NCBI RefSeq assembly: GCF_009730915.1 | Contig: NC_052478.1 | Span: 10,649,552 to 10,713,551 of the forward strand | Reading direction: 5' to 3' | Origin: Dioscorea cayenensis subsp. rotundata | Lineage: Eukaryota > Streptophyta > Magnoliopsida > Dioscoreales > Dioscoreaceae | Length of the DNA stretch: 64,000 nt | Shown: one piece after another, positions 22,849-36,430 of the stretch | How the letters are laid out: every line of letters begins with the position of its first letter | How positions within the stretch are numbered: position 1 is the stretch's first letter | The notes under the pieces: generated by a model | The model's input: the letters and a program-made list of their open reading frames with translations, nothing else | What the model was told of the DNA's origin: nothing | Databases searched by the model: none | Program-made: the position numbers and the translations under genes

Positions 22849-25800
22849 ATGGCTTCCATCGCTTTATCTTCTTCTATCGGCGCTTCCAAGCTTCGGATTG
22901 GATTCCCAACCCTAGGGCGTGCGGCGGCTCGTTTTGAATCTGTTGTAAGTGTTCTTTGTTGTTTTCTTTGTGTTGGATTATAGGTTTTGGTTGCATTGGG
23001 ATGGTCGGATGGGTGGATTTGGTGAAGAGGTTTAGAGGTGGGATGGGGAATTTTAGAAGTGGGAATTTTGGGGTAAGGATGAACCGGGGATTGGCGTTGG
23101 TGAATTTTTCATGTGCAATTTTTGGAACAGGTGACTAAAGTTTGATCGATGTTCACATAGGTGCTCGCGCGGTTGGAAATTTTGAGCCTGAGAGGGAAAA
23201 AGAGGTTCTCTTTACAGTTGCAAAATTCAGTTTTTTATTCCGGTATAGGAAAGAGTGACTAAATTTTGATCGATTTTCAAACCTTTGATCATGAGAAAAA
23301 AAAGTGAAGGGAAAAAGGGATTTTTTTCATTTTTTTTAGTTGCAAAATTCTTTTTTCCCCCTCTCATTGATGCAATAGTTTCAAATATTTTTTGTATTTC
23401 TGTATCTACGAATGGCCTTGTTGAATGTAGTTATCCTTTTGCTAAGTAAATTAAATATTATAACTTTCTATGAAATCGTTCATGGAGCCTCAATGCACAT
23501 ACACGATTTTATCTTTTATTGCTTTTTTGTTGTCCTCAATGTTGTTTTGTGTAGAACACGACAGCCCTTTCCGGCATACGTGTCGTTTATTTTGATGTTT
23601 AGATTTTAGACTGACACTTAAGAGCTGTGAATAGCGCTCTCTTTTATTGGTTACTTTTTAGCAACATGGTACTGGACCAGTTTGCTGATGGCTCTCTTTT
23701 ATTGGTTACTGTTTAGAAACATGGTATTGGACCAGTTTGCTGATGGGGGTGTGCTTGTCTCTATATGCATTGTTGCAAAATGTTTTCTTACAATAACTAA
23801 TCCAAGCATGCTTCTTTCTGATGTTAACTGTTTCTTATTATTTTTCTGGCATGTGCATCAGAGGTGTGAGGTGTCAAAGGCATTCCAAGCTACTAATGGG
23901 AGAATATGCACACCATTATCAAGGGACCTAGGAATACCTATGCTCCTAGATATGCACAAGGAACAGGGACTCCCTCAAAAGTCTGATACGAAGTTGCGGG
24001 TCTTCTCCGGCACAGCAAATCTTGCTTTGGCACAGGTTCTAACTTCTGCCATTTTGGACATATATATTGAATGGTGTTTTCAAAGTATCTAGAGATGGAG
24101 ATTTTCACCTGTTGGATGGAGACATATTTATCTATTCCATCTCACCTAGAAGCTAGATACTAAACAAATATGGTTCGGTGGGATACTTGTGAATTTTCAT
24201 GATGTACACTGCAAAAATATTGTCCTGGTAATTAAGGGGCCTTGGGAAGGTCGGAGAACATAGGAATAAAACTGTAGGCAATTATAGCAAATTCACCATG
24301 CTAGTGTTCCTAGTAGATGCCTGCATTGATTCAGCATACAGAATGGTTTCAGTTATAACTGGTGATTGATATTGTAACAAGGTGATCTTGATCCACACCA
24401 TAAAAAAGGAAAAGGATAGAGAGGAAAGAGAGACCACACAATCAATAATGTGAAGTTCTATGTGGCCATTTAATATCCTGTGTCCTGTGTCCTAGGTGAA
24501 AATGATCAAATGAGTCTTTTAGAACTATCTAACATCCGGTGTTTTACGCCCAACCCCCACCTTTGGCTTGGGTTCCAGATTTGCACTAACCTGTCTTTCT
24601 TGCATGATACCTTCCAACTGCACATGTGGAAGAGAACATTCATTCTTTACCTTGTATGCTCTGTGCCAACCATTTGAAAATAAAAACCCATTTCATGAAT
24701 GCCAAATTCTCAGAAGCTATTGATTTGTTGCAAAACAATATATTGCTTTTCAGTGGTAATATACCTTTATCTTTGGGTTCTCTGATCATTTTTACTACTA
24801 TTTTTCTGTTATGTTTGTAGGAGATCGCCTGTTGCTTGGGCTTGGAACTTGGAAAGATCAATATTAAACGCTTTGCTGATGGGGAAGTTTATGTACAACT
24901 GCAAGAAAGTGTACGGGGGTGTGATGTGTTCCTTATTCAGCCAACTTGTCCCCCAGTAAATGAAAATCTTTGTGAGCTCCTCATAATGATAGATGCTTGT
25001 AGGAGAGCATCTGCACGGACTATTACAGCCGTCATTCCTTATTTTGGATATGCTAGAGCAGATCGAAAGGTGTGTTTTTTCAATTTTGAAATCCAAAATG
25101 CTACTGTCAATAATAGATTCTGAAGTTTTAATCCTTTTATCTAAGTAAGGTTTGTGCCTATCAGCTCCTTAACAAACAATGTCTCTTATGTGCAAGTTGT
25201 TGACTGGCTTCAAGAATATTATAAAGTTATGGAATTAGAACAAACATCATTCTGAATTTCAACATTTCCTTCATATTCGTAGCATACCAGGGACTGAAAT
25301 CTGTTTTGGTGGCAATCTTCTCTGTGAAGTACATGACTTACCTACTTTTGCAGACTCAAGGTCGTGAATCGATTGCTGCGAAACTTACTGCGAACTTAAT
25401 AACGAAAGCAGGTGCTGATCGTGTCCTTGCATGTGATCTTCATTCTGGACAGTCAATGGGGTATTTTGACATTTTTGTGGATCATGTATATGGACAGGTA
25501 TTCAGCGAAATTTTCTGCAAACTTGAATTACAAGCTATTTCTGTATTGGAATTCTCTGATGCTTTGTGTGTGGGTTATGCATATATATATTCTTAGTAAA
25601 TGACTAGAAAAGAACATTTTCAACTTCTTGTTAATAGCTTGCCGTTTAACCTATGCAGCCTGTGATTCTGGATTACCTGGCCAGTAAGAAAATACCTGCT
25701 GAAGACCTTGTAGTTGTTTCTCCTGACGTGGGAGGAGTTGCTCGAGCACGTGGTTTCGCCAAGAAGTTATCTGATGCACCCTTAGCCATTGTTGATAAAA

Positions 25801-26872
25801 GGCGCCAAGGACATAATGTATCTGAGGTAAATATTATGTTTTCCAAGATAATGTCTACCCTTATTATTTTTTATTATGACCATTGGATGAACTTTATTAT
25901 GAAGAATAGAAGGGTATCACCATCCATCATTGGCCAAGATGGAATGAAAATATAAGTGTTGTTTAGGTTTCTAACTTCATTTTGTATCATAATATATTTT
26001 CTTTATTGTATTGATTAGTATCCTCATTAACATCAGTAAACCATAATTTTCAGGTCATGAACTTGATTGGTGATGTGAAAGGAAAGGTTGCTGTTATGGT
26101 AGACGATATGATTGATACGGCAGGTGAGCATTCTTTTCTTTTCAATGGTGTGGAGTTAGCCAATGAAATACTCGGCAACGTTACATGTCATTCCATTCCT
26201 GCGTTTCATGCTATTCAACATTTGTAAAATTCAGGAACCATCACCAGTGCAGCTGCTTTATTGCAAGAAGAGGGAGCGAAAGCAGTTTACGCTTGCTGTA
26301 CACATGCAGTTTTCAGGCAATTACAAATTCATCCCATTTCATCTCTTTATGTTAGCTTTCTCAAATGTTTTTTTGCACTTTAAACCATGCAATTTAGCCT
26401 AGAATTGTTTGTTAAAGTTGTCATGTTCACAGAATCTTAAATTAATTGAGCATTATATACCCTTATTTAATGCTCGTAAGAGGTCGTAATCTTTTTCTTC
26501 AGGTACTACTTTTGCATATGTTGCCAAACAACCTCAATCAATCATTAGGCTTATGAAAAAAGTATAAAAGGCTTAGATAATGCATACTCAGTTGATTATT
26601 TGTATGTCTTTTTTCCCTTTCAATGGCAAAAGAGGTCATGTTGTCAATAATTTGTTTATCATTCATCTGTTTCTGTTTGTCATTTCGGCAGCCCTCCTGC
26701 AATTGAAAGGCTATCTGGAGGTTTATTTCAGGAAGTGATAATCACAAACACAATTCCAGTAGCAGAACATAACTATTTTCCTCAACTGACTGTGCTTTCA
26801 GTAGCTAACCTTCTTGCTGAGACTATCTGGCGTGTTCACGGCGATGGATCCGTGAGTAGCATTTTCCAGTAA
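22849..26872 (+). CDS. PRS: ribose-phosphate pyrophosphokinase (PRPP synthetase), plastid type
   Basis: Transfers pyrophosphate from ATP to ribose 5-phosphate, giving PRPP for purine, pyrimidine, His and Trp synthesis. Coding exons: 22849-22944, 23862-24035, 24821-25069, 25354-25497, 25659-25826, 26054-26123, 26235-26316, 26692-26872; all phases close, giving about 387 residues. Visible motifs: [10 protein letters not shown] (80-89), DLHSGQ (201-206), flexible-loop KRRQGHNV (268-275), and the PRPP-binding [10 protein letters not shown] (293-302). The N-terminal exon ([14 protein letters not shown]...) is Ser/Ala/Arg-rich and without acids at first, like a chloroplast transit peptide. The C-terminus ends VSSIFQ. 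Intron 7 starts with GC rather than GT. The residue before VDHVYGQ is Phe (DIF) where I would expect Pro. Strong family match; which PRS number is not decidable here. Which paralogue and true targeting are inferences. Confidence 0.93.
23636..23745. repeat. 55-bp tandem duplication in PRS intron 1
   Basis: 'gctctcttttattggttact' begins at 23636 and again at 23691, and both copies run to 'accagtttgctgatgg' with three base differences. It lies in the first intron and does not affect coding. Confidence 0.85.
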
Positions 26873-27349
26873 TGCCATGCCTGGTAACCAAAATCCAACT
26901 CCCTTTTTCCCTTAAATTTGTATAATGGTACAACATCACATTCCCGTCGTAATCCTTAAAACATCGCGTGGCATATGCACACTATTATTGCTTCTCATCT
27001 TTTGTTCATTTGTGCAGGACTATTTGTTGTATCTCACCAGTTTGCTTCCGGAGCTTTTTTTCATCTGGACAGAATTTTCAGATCCTTGACTTTTATATTC
27101 CGGCATTATATATATATTTATGACAATTGAAGTTCGGTGATTGAGTGACAACGGCATATTTATGAAAGAAAAAAAAAAAGATGAATAATTTTATATTGAA
27201 TTATGCAATATGATGGCAGGATGTTGTTTTCCTTTTGAGTTAGGACTGTGATTTGCTTGGTTTTTCTTAACAAGCACTTGAAGGCAACTTGCTACTGAGA
27301 AGCAGCTTCAAATATGGTTCATTTTCTTGATAGAAACTCATCAACTGTT

Positions 27350-29290
27350 GAGAGAATGTTTCATCAATTAATTTAATGAATAAATTTTTAAATTTAAATT
27401 TGGAATTTCCATAATTGTTTTGTTGTCAGGTAATTTCACGTTTTTTTTTTTCCCTCTTGAGGGGGAATAAGCATAAAAACATGCGTTTCTGGCCTTTGGA
27501 ATTTGTACTCTTTTATTGATTTTTCAAGGCTGTAGCCTATAGAAAACGACAAAAACAACCAAACCTTTGGGCTTTAATCTCGAGATGATATGAACGGTGG
27601 ATGGTTTACGGTAAGATTAACCAATTGATATCTGCCACGTTTCACCAGACTGTCACTATTATAAGATATGGGCCATCATTTGTGGGTATTATAGGCCCAT
27701 AAAAAGGTCACGCTTTTCGCACGTGAGTATGATCTCGGACTTTTCTATGAAGATTCATACGAAGTTTTTTTTTAAATTATTTTCATGGATTTCTTTCTTA
27801 TTGTTCAAAAATGTCGGCAATGTGATTGGTATGTCAACAAAAGCATATGGAAAATATATATATAATATAATATTTATTATTTTTTTATAAATAAACGATG
27901 AGTACCTCTCATTTAAAAGAGGAGTTTGAGCCGTGCACAGATGCAACTATACTCTCATTTTGAATGGATTTTGAGATTTGATTTTGACTATTATAAAAAA
28001 AATTATAGATATTTTTTACTTTTAAATAAAAATCATGTGATGTTTATAAATATATAATTATTTTATCATGCAATATTTTAGAATAACTTTTAATAATGAT
28101 TTAACGGTTGGCCCACTCTGAGCAAGTGAGACCCGGTTGAGTAAAAAATAATTTAGTTAATCATGGGATTGAAGTTTTATTAGTTTATTATTAGGTTTTT
28201 TAATTATATGTTGGTACTTCTTATATGCTTGTATATCTTTCAAATTTAAATCTTATTAGTTTAATTATGTTAACTCATAAATATTATATTTTCTTTCAAT
28301 GAAGTTGTCATTCCACCCTTCAAAAACCTTATATTAATTACATAATTCATCCTCTACATTTTTTGGACTTTTTAAAAAATAACATAATAATTTTTTGAGT
28401 GACCCAAGTCCAAAGTTGAGTCAATTTTTCAAAGTTGACTAGATTAGCCCTGAGTAGGCCAATTTGGAGCCAAACAAAATACCTTTTGAAATCAGGTAAA
28501 CAAATATGTCTGTAAATTTTTTTTTTTTTTAAGTCCAATATTTGCTTTTTTTTTAACAGATGTTTTTTTTTTAAAAAAAAAGCAATTGTGCCACAACAAC
28601 AATAATCCAGCGGTTAAAACACTTAACTCCTATATAAGAGATCGATATGAACTTTTTTTTATAATGCAAACAAACCACTGCACACATACATTTTTCAAAT
28701 TCTCGATCATATTTTGAAAAAAATTAAATATTGATTTTTTGTAATGGAATTAAATCACAATACCATTCACAATGATACATACACACGGAATATAAAATTT
28801 TTATCTGTCACTTCTACATGGAAAAAAAATTCAAAATTCCATGAAATCTTTAAATTTTCAATGTGATTGCCCACCTCTAAATTTTATTTTGCTTCTCTCT
28901 TTTTTACCTATTGTTTTTAATAACATTATATATAAAAATATGATAATATCTTCTATTCTTATTAAAAGAAATTATAATTATATATATTATTTTAAATAAA
29001 GAATCTCATACTTACTAAAATTATATGTTTTAAGTATTAGCATAATATTAAAAAAAAAAGGATTGAATTGATGAGTTTAATCATTATTAAAAACACCAAA
29101 AGTAGTTAAAAATAGGAAATACTAACATGTACGAAAGTGAGACATGACAAGTAATTTCGCTATTTGTCAGGGGGTGGCATGTAAAACAACCTAGTGAAAT
29201 ATTTTCAAGGGTGTAATTGCAAACAAAAAGGGTTTTTCAACATAAAGCCAAAACGAAAATCGAGGAAACCGTTTCCCTTAAAATCGTTTC
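27350..29290. other. intergenic between PRS and the kinase gene
   Basis: No gene seen; AT-rich with A and T runs. A short tRNA-like stretch with A-box-like 'ccagcggttaaaacac' and B-box-like 'gagatcgatatgaac' (about 28605-28652) may be a SINE fragment. The kinase promoter should lie in the right-hand part. Confidence 0.55.
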
Positions 29291-29349
29291 CGACCACCAA
29301 AAATGATTAAAAAAGAGATCTATAAATACTTCGCCCTTTCATTTGCTTT

Positions 29350-30198
29350 GCAGAGCTCTTCTCATTTCTCTCCGGGCACGAATCTCAAAGCGGAGAAGCT
29401 CGAGTTCGGCCGCCCTCCAATCGCCGCGAAAGGGTTCCGATCTCCGAGCTCCGGCGAGGGATCCAGCGTTCCGATCTCTTTGATCGGTCTGCTGAGCTCT
29501 CGGATCTTGCAGGTGCTCTAGATCCCTTCCCGATTGCTTCTTTTCTAGTGATTTCAATGTTTTTTTCCTTTGATTTTTAGCTTTTCTTTGAAGATTGATG
29601 TGATTTTAATAGCTGAGTCGTAGATCGATTGGTTTGTATGGATGGGCAGTTTGTTTTGAGTTCTTTGTGGAACGAATTCCGATTTATGGTATGGATTTTG
29701 ATGGTTTGTTGTTCATGAGCTCCAGATCTAGCTCATATGGTGAATTCTAATGGGTTTCCTTGGTAAATTGGCTGGATCCTATCTTAGTTATGGAGCTTGA
29801 ATGTTTTAATGAGGAAATTGATACTAATCTAGTGATTGGGAGCTGCTATGAATCTCATGTTTTTTGATGTCATATTTGTTCATAAGATCTGAATTATTAG
29901 ATATAATGGGGTGTTGATCGTCATGGCTAATCCGGCTCAAGAATGGAACTGATCTCACGAGCAGCATGTCTTTGCAGAACAAGAGGAGACACTGTAGCGT
30001 TTATAAAAACCTTATATTTGGTGCAAACCTTATAAGCAACTCTAATGATCTACCGCTGCTGCTGAAAATCTTATATACTCCATGTTTTGATTGAAAGCAG
30101 ATACCTTTTACTTTTTAGAATTATTTGCACCTGAAATTTTAGTTAAATTTCTAAAAAATTCCTGTCTTTTTTTTTGTTCTTCTTCTTTTTTGGTTCAG
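29350..30198 (+). promoter_or_regulatory. 5' leader exon and leader intron of the kinase gene
   Basis: A GC-rich stretch (about 29350-29512) in AT-rich surroundings ends with 'cttgcag' and GTGCTC, a plausible donor at 29513. The next convincing acceptor before the start codon is 'tttttggttcag' ending at 30198. This suggests a 5'-UTR exon and an intron of about 690 bases, common in plant genes. The 72-codon open frame inside the leader (29303-29521) is probably not translated as such. Confidence 0.5.
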
Positions 30199-30313
30199 AT
30201 CATCCAGTGTGTTGCATCAGGAAAGAAGAACTAGTATTTAAGGAGAATTACCTTTAACAGAGGTTTAATAGATACCTAGGATTTGTCGTCTTGTTGTCGT
30301 TGATATTCAAATC

Positions 30314-33300
30314 ATGTGGAGGCTCAAACAGTTCATGCCAAAAGAACCGGCTGGCCTAGAAGGCCGTGTTTTTGATGTCGGCAATGTGAAAATCCAGGTT
30401 CGCAATGCTATTGCTGAAGGGGGGTTCTCTTGTGTGTATCTCGCCCGAGATGCTGTAAACCCATCAAAGCAATATGCACTCAAGCACATGATTTGTAATG
30501 ATTCTGAGTCTTTGGACCTTGTGATGAAGGAGATCTCGGTGATGAGATTGCTTAAAGGACATCCAAATGTCGTTACACTTGTCGCACATGCCATATTGGA
30601 CATGGGCCGGGTGAAGGAGGCGCTGCTTGTGATGGAGTTTTGTGAGAGGTCATTGGTTGGTGTGCTTGAGAACAGAGGAGCAGGATACTTTGATGAGAAG
30701 CAAGTCTTATTGATTTTCCGAGATGTTTGCAATGCAGTGTTCGCCATGCATAGCCAGTCACCTCCCATTGCTCATAGGTATGTTGGCCTTCCATTGTTTT
30801 AGGTGATTCATATATGGCGAATAGAACCAAAATTGTTATGTACTTTTATTCCTAAAATTTGTTGAAGTTCGAATTGGAAGTAGTGTAAATAAGAAATTAC
30901 TCCGAGGGGAAGGACTGACTAAATATTACACTTGTATTTGGATTATGGAATGCTGTAGAGACCTGAAGGCGGAAAATGTTCTTCTTGGGTCTGATGGTGC
31001 TTGGAAATTGTGTGACTTCGGTAGTACTTCAACCAATCACAAGTGCTTTGACAGGCCTGAGGAGATGGGCATTGAGGAAGACAATATCAGAAAGCATACT
31101 ACGCCTGCATATAGAGCCCCTGAGGTATGACAAGATGGATCCTTTGATTAGTTTTAGATTAACCATTTATTGATCATTTCTCTTATCCATGCTGAGGAAA
31201 CTAATTTCTTTCGACTGCTTCATCATAGATGTGGGATCTCTTCAGAAGGGAAGTTATCAGTGAGAAAGTAGACATATGGGTGAGTATGTGGATCTAGAGC
31301 TAATAGTAATTTTCCTGATTAATGTTTGATGAATGCTTACAGTCTCCTCGCTTTATATTATGCTTGGCCATACAAGTCTATATCTTACGCATCAGTTCTG
31401 ATTTCCTTGACATAATTGGAAAGAGCTAACCTAGGAAATCACCAATTTCCTTCTTCCGACTTTGTATTGGCATAGATAATGACAGATTGTTCTTCTTTCA
31501 GGCTCTTGGATGCCTTCTTTATAGAATCTGCTATCTCAAATCTGCATTTGATGGTGAATCAAAGCTTCAAATACTCAATGGGAACTACCGGATTCCAGAC
31601 CTACCGAATTTCAGCACTTCCATAACAAGCCTGATTAAAGACATGCTTGAAGGCTCACCGGACGCCAGACCCGACATCACGCAGGCAAGAGCTTTGCTTG
31701 ATTGGACATTCATCTCCATGAACCTAGGTTAGTTTTAGATTGCTGCATGCTGTAGCACCTCGTAGATGATAAGAACCTTACTTATGTCTGCCCGCTTGCT
31801 TCTTATTGACATCAAACTCCTTCAATGGCAGGTCTGGTTTCGTGTTAACCAACAACTTCCCATGGAGCTGCAGAAGCATTTACCGGATGGTTCAACCTCA
31901 GCTGCTGACATGCGCCATCCCACTTCAGATGCAAATAGTGAAGGTAACCTATACCAAAGTCAGCTTCTGGTGACATTTCTTTTCAATTACTTGTATATGC
32001 ATGTTGTGGAAGCAGTTCTGATGAACCAATCCTCAGGGTGGTAGACCTTGTACTTTTGGTCCAATTGCATAATCCACACTATTAAGTTTACGCAGTTAAC
32101 ACTGACTGTGCATGAATCTGGAAAGCATGACTCCAAAGTTGATAGGGTGGTTTAGCCTACTGTTTTATGCCAGCGTTTAGAATCTCCTGTCATTATGAGG
32201 GACATGACATCTGCCCTGAATTCTTTGTACCATGTTCTGGCTATACCATTTTTCTCTTTGATGTCAACCATTGCCATAATCCAATGCTTTGTAAGATAGT
32301 ATAGTTATCATATTAATCAATACACACAGAGTTAGCATCTTGAATTCAAGGATTACCACGTTGCCTAGACAGATGCAAGTTTCCGCTTCCTCAATGTTTT
32401 GATTATATCATTTTATGATGAATAAAGCCCAAATTTTGATAATCTTTTGTTTCCACTAGTTCTTTGTTATTTTGTTTTACCAAGCCCTTGGTTTTTTGAG
32501 CAATTTTGATGCATTAATAATGATTTAGGAGCCAAGCGGAGCCCTTTGATGCCCAGAAGGAGCCCCCCTCCACCGCCTACTTCCAGAGAACAAGTTCGGA
32601 ATATTTCCCCTCAACCTGAGAAAGATATGCACCACTCAAAGTCTTCCCAAGGCACTTCAAAATCAGTTGGGGGCAGTATAGGTGGTCCAATGGGTTCGTT
32701 TTGGGCCAGTCAGTTTGCACAAGATGCTCAAATAGTGGAAGAGAAAGGCCCTGTGTTTGATGAACCCTCTACCGATGCTATATCTAAACACAACCGAAAT
32801 AACCTTGATAGCAGAGTTAGCCCTTCAAGAGAACAGCATACCCGCCCTAGGCAATCCACCAGGAGTGCAGAGGGAAACCCGCGTAAGAGTGTTGATGCCA
32901 AGCCATCTGAAGACTTTGAAATAAGTTTTTTCCCTGAGAACCCAGGCCATGGTTCAGAAAAGACAAAACCATCTCAAACTGAGATCAAATCAAACTTCCA
33001 AAATGAGGCATTTAACTCATTTGTGGCTGATTTTGATACAAGTAAGATCAGTTCCGGGAGTAATACTTATCATGTAAAGAATAATGATTCTGGGAAGGAA
33101 GATCTAGAGGCAGAAGTGAACAGGCTGAAGGAGCAACTGAAGCAAACCAATTTAGAAAAATCTGAGATAACATCAAAATATGAGAAGCTCTCTGCCATTT
33201 GCCGATCACAGAGGCAGGAAATTCAGGACTTGAAACGGGCCATTGGAGCAGCATCTTTGGTAGCCACAAACAAAGACAGCACCAAAAGCCATCCATCTCC

Positions 33301-34107
33301 CGCCAGTGTGCAATCAAGCACTCCGGTAAAGAATTCTTCATCATTTTTTCCTTGTTCATTAATTGTCCTTTAAGCCAGATGTTTCTGTGATAACTGCTTG
33401 AGTTTCAATCATCCAAACTAGAGTAGTCAACATAGAAATTTAAGGAAAATCCCATATAAAGCAAATGGTTTGTGTGCCACGTACCAATGGAATTCTCAGG
33501 GTCAATAACTCATGAAATACTAAATTCTCCATGATCTTATTTCATGTTTTTCCTTCTAAAATTTTAAATTTGGGTGATCATTTCTCTTTATTGTGTTTGC
33601 ACGGGTTGTAGAATAGGGAACCTTAGCATTGTTTTGCTAGTTAGGTTTATGATTTTTTCAGTGAGTTGCGAATTTTCCCCGTTAATCAATTTGACCATTT
33701 TCTAAAAAATAATTCAGCTTGTTGTCTCACAGCCAAGAGAGAAAATTGAAGGAACAGTGTGGGAACTCCAGCAAGCCATGTTCACAGGCAGCTCAGCATC
33801 ACCCAGCCCAGATCCAAAGCCATGGCAGGCATTCGCAGATGAGCCAAAAACACAGCCTACAACTAACCTCAGCCAACCCAAATCTGTCCGTACCACAAAC
33901 GGCCGCCAAAATCCCACCAAACAACCTGCCTCCGCTCCGGCTAACAATGCCTGGGGTTTTGATCAGGATAGTTTTACTGCAGTCCCTGCTGCCGGTTCTC
34001 AGATCTCCAGCAGCTCAATCCAAGGAAGCATTTCCCAAAGATTCGCTGCCGGAGAGACAAAGAAGGTAACTGCAACCAGCCAACCCGCCGGGTGGTCTGG
34101 TTTCTAA
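30314..34107 (+). CDS. AAK1/NAK-family serine/threonine protein kinase
   Basis: Coding exons: 30314-30777, 30959-31124, 31229-31279, 31502-31684, 31832-31943, 32529-33325, 33718-34107; phases close, giving about 720 residues. The kinase domain spans roughly residues 26-290: glycine loop AEGGFSCVYLA (34-44), Lys57 in YALKHM, Glu73, HRDLKAEN (154-161), DFG (174-176), and TPAYRAPE (203-210). The long charged insert before APE and the overall pattern match Ark/Prk/AAK1/GAK kinases, which in animals and yeast phosphorylate clathrin adaptors; the plant role is inferred. The tail is Pro/Ser-rich and disordered, with a coiled coil at about 515-568 and several W-x-x-F-like motifs (FWASQF, KPWQAF, AWGFDQDSF, final GWSGF). 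Intron 4 uses a GC donor (CAG then GCAAGA): reading through to the nearby GT would break the frame. Confidence 0.88.
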
Positions 34108-35647
34108 AATGCTTCTCAAAACCATCCAAAATTTTTACTGCTGTATCTTTTTTGTCCTTTGATATGCAATCTTGTAGCTGTTTCTCTGTGGAAGGAGTGC
34201 AAAACCTGTTGTTCTTCACTTGTTGATGTTGTTTGTATTAATTCTCATTCTTGTTGCTTGTCTTTATATATTTCTCCTTTTCTTCTTATCAATAAACAGC
34301 TCTTTGATGAACCTTTGTTCAAATATATTCCCAGTTCTGTTTTTGCATGCAATGCATGTTTCTTGAAAAACATGAACTTTTGGAATAAGTGTTTTTGTTG
34401 CCAGGCCAAAAAAGCTGAGCATGTGGCAGTGCAGTCAACCACACCATGCCATACAATTAGACACGTGAACAACATCAAGTGATTTTGATTGATTGGTTTG
34501 ATGATTATTTGTTGTCTTTGTTATCTCATTGATTGCTTTAATTGCTTGGACCATTTGGTTTTGTTTATTATTGTGTGTGGTTGGGGCCATAACAATTGGT
34601 GGTGTTTTTCACGGAATGTGGAATATGATGATGTGCATCCAAATCACTTGTTTGTATGTGATGTTGAGGTGGGTTATTTAGTATTTTATTTATGCATCTA
34701 TATTTTTCTTGTAATTAATCCCTCTGTTTTTTTTAATCTGTCGTAGGCCTATGTTTTTTTTTATTTGTAATTTTTAAATATCAAAAACCATTTATTATTT
34801 ATTTATTTTTTAAATTATCTTAATATTCTATTCAAATTTTTTTTTGAGATTTAATATTAGAGAAAAATGTGAAGATATAAATTAGAAGTAATTTTAAAAA
34901 AAAATTAATTTTTTATTAAATTATGTGAAATAATCAATTTTTTTTAGTATGTGAGATTCGGTTATTCACAAAAAGGACAAAGTGAGTATTAACAAAGGCC
35001 AGCAGCGCCTTGAACTGAAAGGAATATGTTCTTTAGATTAATAAAAAATAATATTATGTATCAAAATTTGTTTTTAATGATCCCAATTCAAGTTTAAAAG
35101 TTTTTTAAAAAATTATTTAATGATGCCAAAGCCATTTGGTGGTGTATAAACGCATGCACGCAATAGATTTGGTTTTTTATTAAAACAAATAATTGTATGT
35201 ATTATAAAAGAGATTTTAAGATCAGTTAAAATGCTTATTTTAATCCATCCAAATTAGAATATTAAAACTTATCCTCCAAAGAGAGAAAATAAAATAAAAA
35301 ATTTAAAATAAATTAGAAGAATGAATAATAAATAGCATTTGAAAATTCAAGTAATAGCATTTTTAATAAAAAAATCTATTATTACTCTTTAAAATAAATG
35401 AGAAATCATCTTTGTCTAAGGAGAATAGTAACTCATTTATTTTATAAGTGAGAGATTGAGAGTTCAACTCTCTTTCCTAAAAAATTGTTTGGAGTTGTCA
35501 TTTGTCCACATTTATGAAAACAATTATGTTTTAACTTAGAGTAAATTAATTTTGTCCCTTTATTTATATAGTTTTTTAATACATACATATAAAATATGAG
35601 AAAATTTTCTATTATAATTGAAATTATTCGTTGTTTGTTAAAATCAA

Positions 35648-35680
<33 letters not shown>

Positions 35681-36391
35681 TTAATTAAAATCATAACTTA
35701 TTTTTTTAAAATTAATTATACATTTAATATTTAATAAAATAATTTGTTACTAAATATGAGATAATTTTCTATTTTAATTGAAATTATTCGTTGTTTGTTA
35801 AAATCAATTATACATTTTTTAATTTTTTTTGATAAAAACAATAACTTATTTTTTTTAAAATGAATTATACATCTAATATTTAATAATATAATTTTTTATA
35901 TCAATAAACATGTTAAAACTTTATTTTAACCTGAATTATAATATGAAAAGTTGTTATAAGTAAAATAAAATTTAAAAAAAAAAAGATCCAAGTGATCTTT
36001 CAAAGTTCAAGGAGTGGTAATAATTCGGGGTTTTTTTTTCTTAAGGAGTTTAAAATAAAAAGAACCTATAAATACCTAGAAAACTTGCACACTACCTTCT
36101 TGGGCTTCAAAAATATAAAAATAATAATAAAAAAATCATCAAAACCCTACATGTCAATGATAATTCGATTTTCTTTCAGATTTTTTTTAATAAAATTAAA
36201 TTACTATTTTTTATTTAATTCTATTTTATTCTTTCTTTTACTGGTCAAGCTTACCTCAAACCACGGAGTCTTGTGGTTTGAGTGTGCTAACCCAAGCATT
36301 AATCCTCAGATGTTTTTAAGAATTTTTTGACATAATGACAGATATGTACTTATGTTATCCTACTTATCAACTACTCATCAAAGATTTTTAA

Positions 36392-36400
<9 letters not shown>
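34108..36400. other. kinase 3' UTR then AT-rich intergenic DNA
   Basis: The first few hundred bases are probably the kinase 3' UTR. The rest is AT-rich with (TA)n near 35649 and 36400. A tRNA-like stretch near 35430-35475 (B-box-like 'gagagttcaactctc') may be a SINE fragment. No gene supported; open frames at 34159-34746 and 35992-36330 have biased composition and no recognisable domain. Confidence 0.55.

Positions 36401-36427
<27 letters not shown>
36397..36427. repeat. (AT)n microsatellite
   Basis: About 30 bases of alternating A and T immediately beside the SINE at 36428. Confidence 0.85.

Positions 36428-36430
<3 letters not shown>

Noticed and set aside
24809-25096. 95-codon minus frame opposite PRS exon 3
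   Set aside because: Mirror of a strongly conserved + strand exon; a shadow frame.
31685-31738. Extension of the kinase exon to the GT near 31728
   Set aside because: The extra 43 bases break the frame into the next exon, while the GC donor at 31685 restores the conserved DITQ-VWFRVN text.
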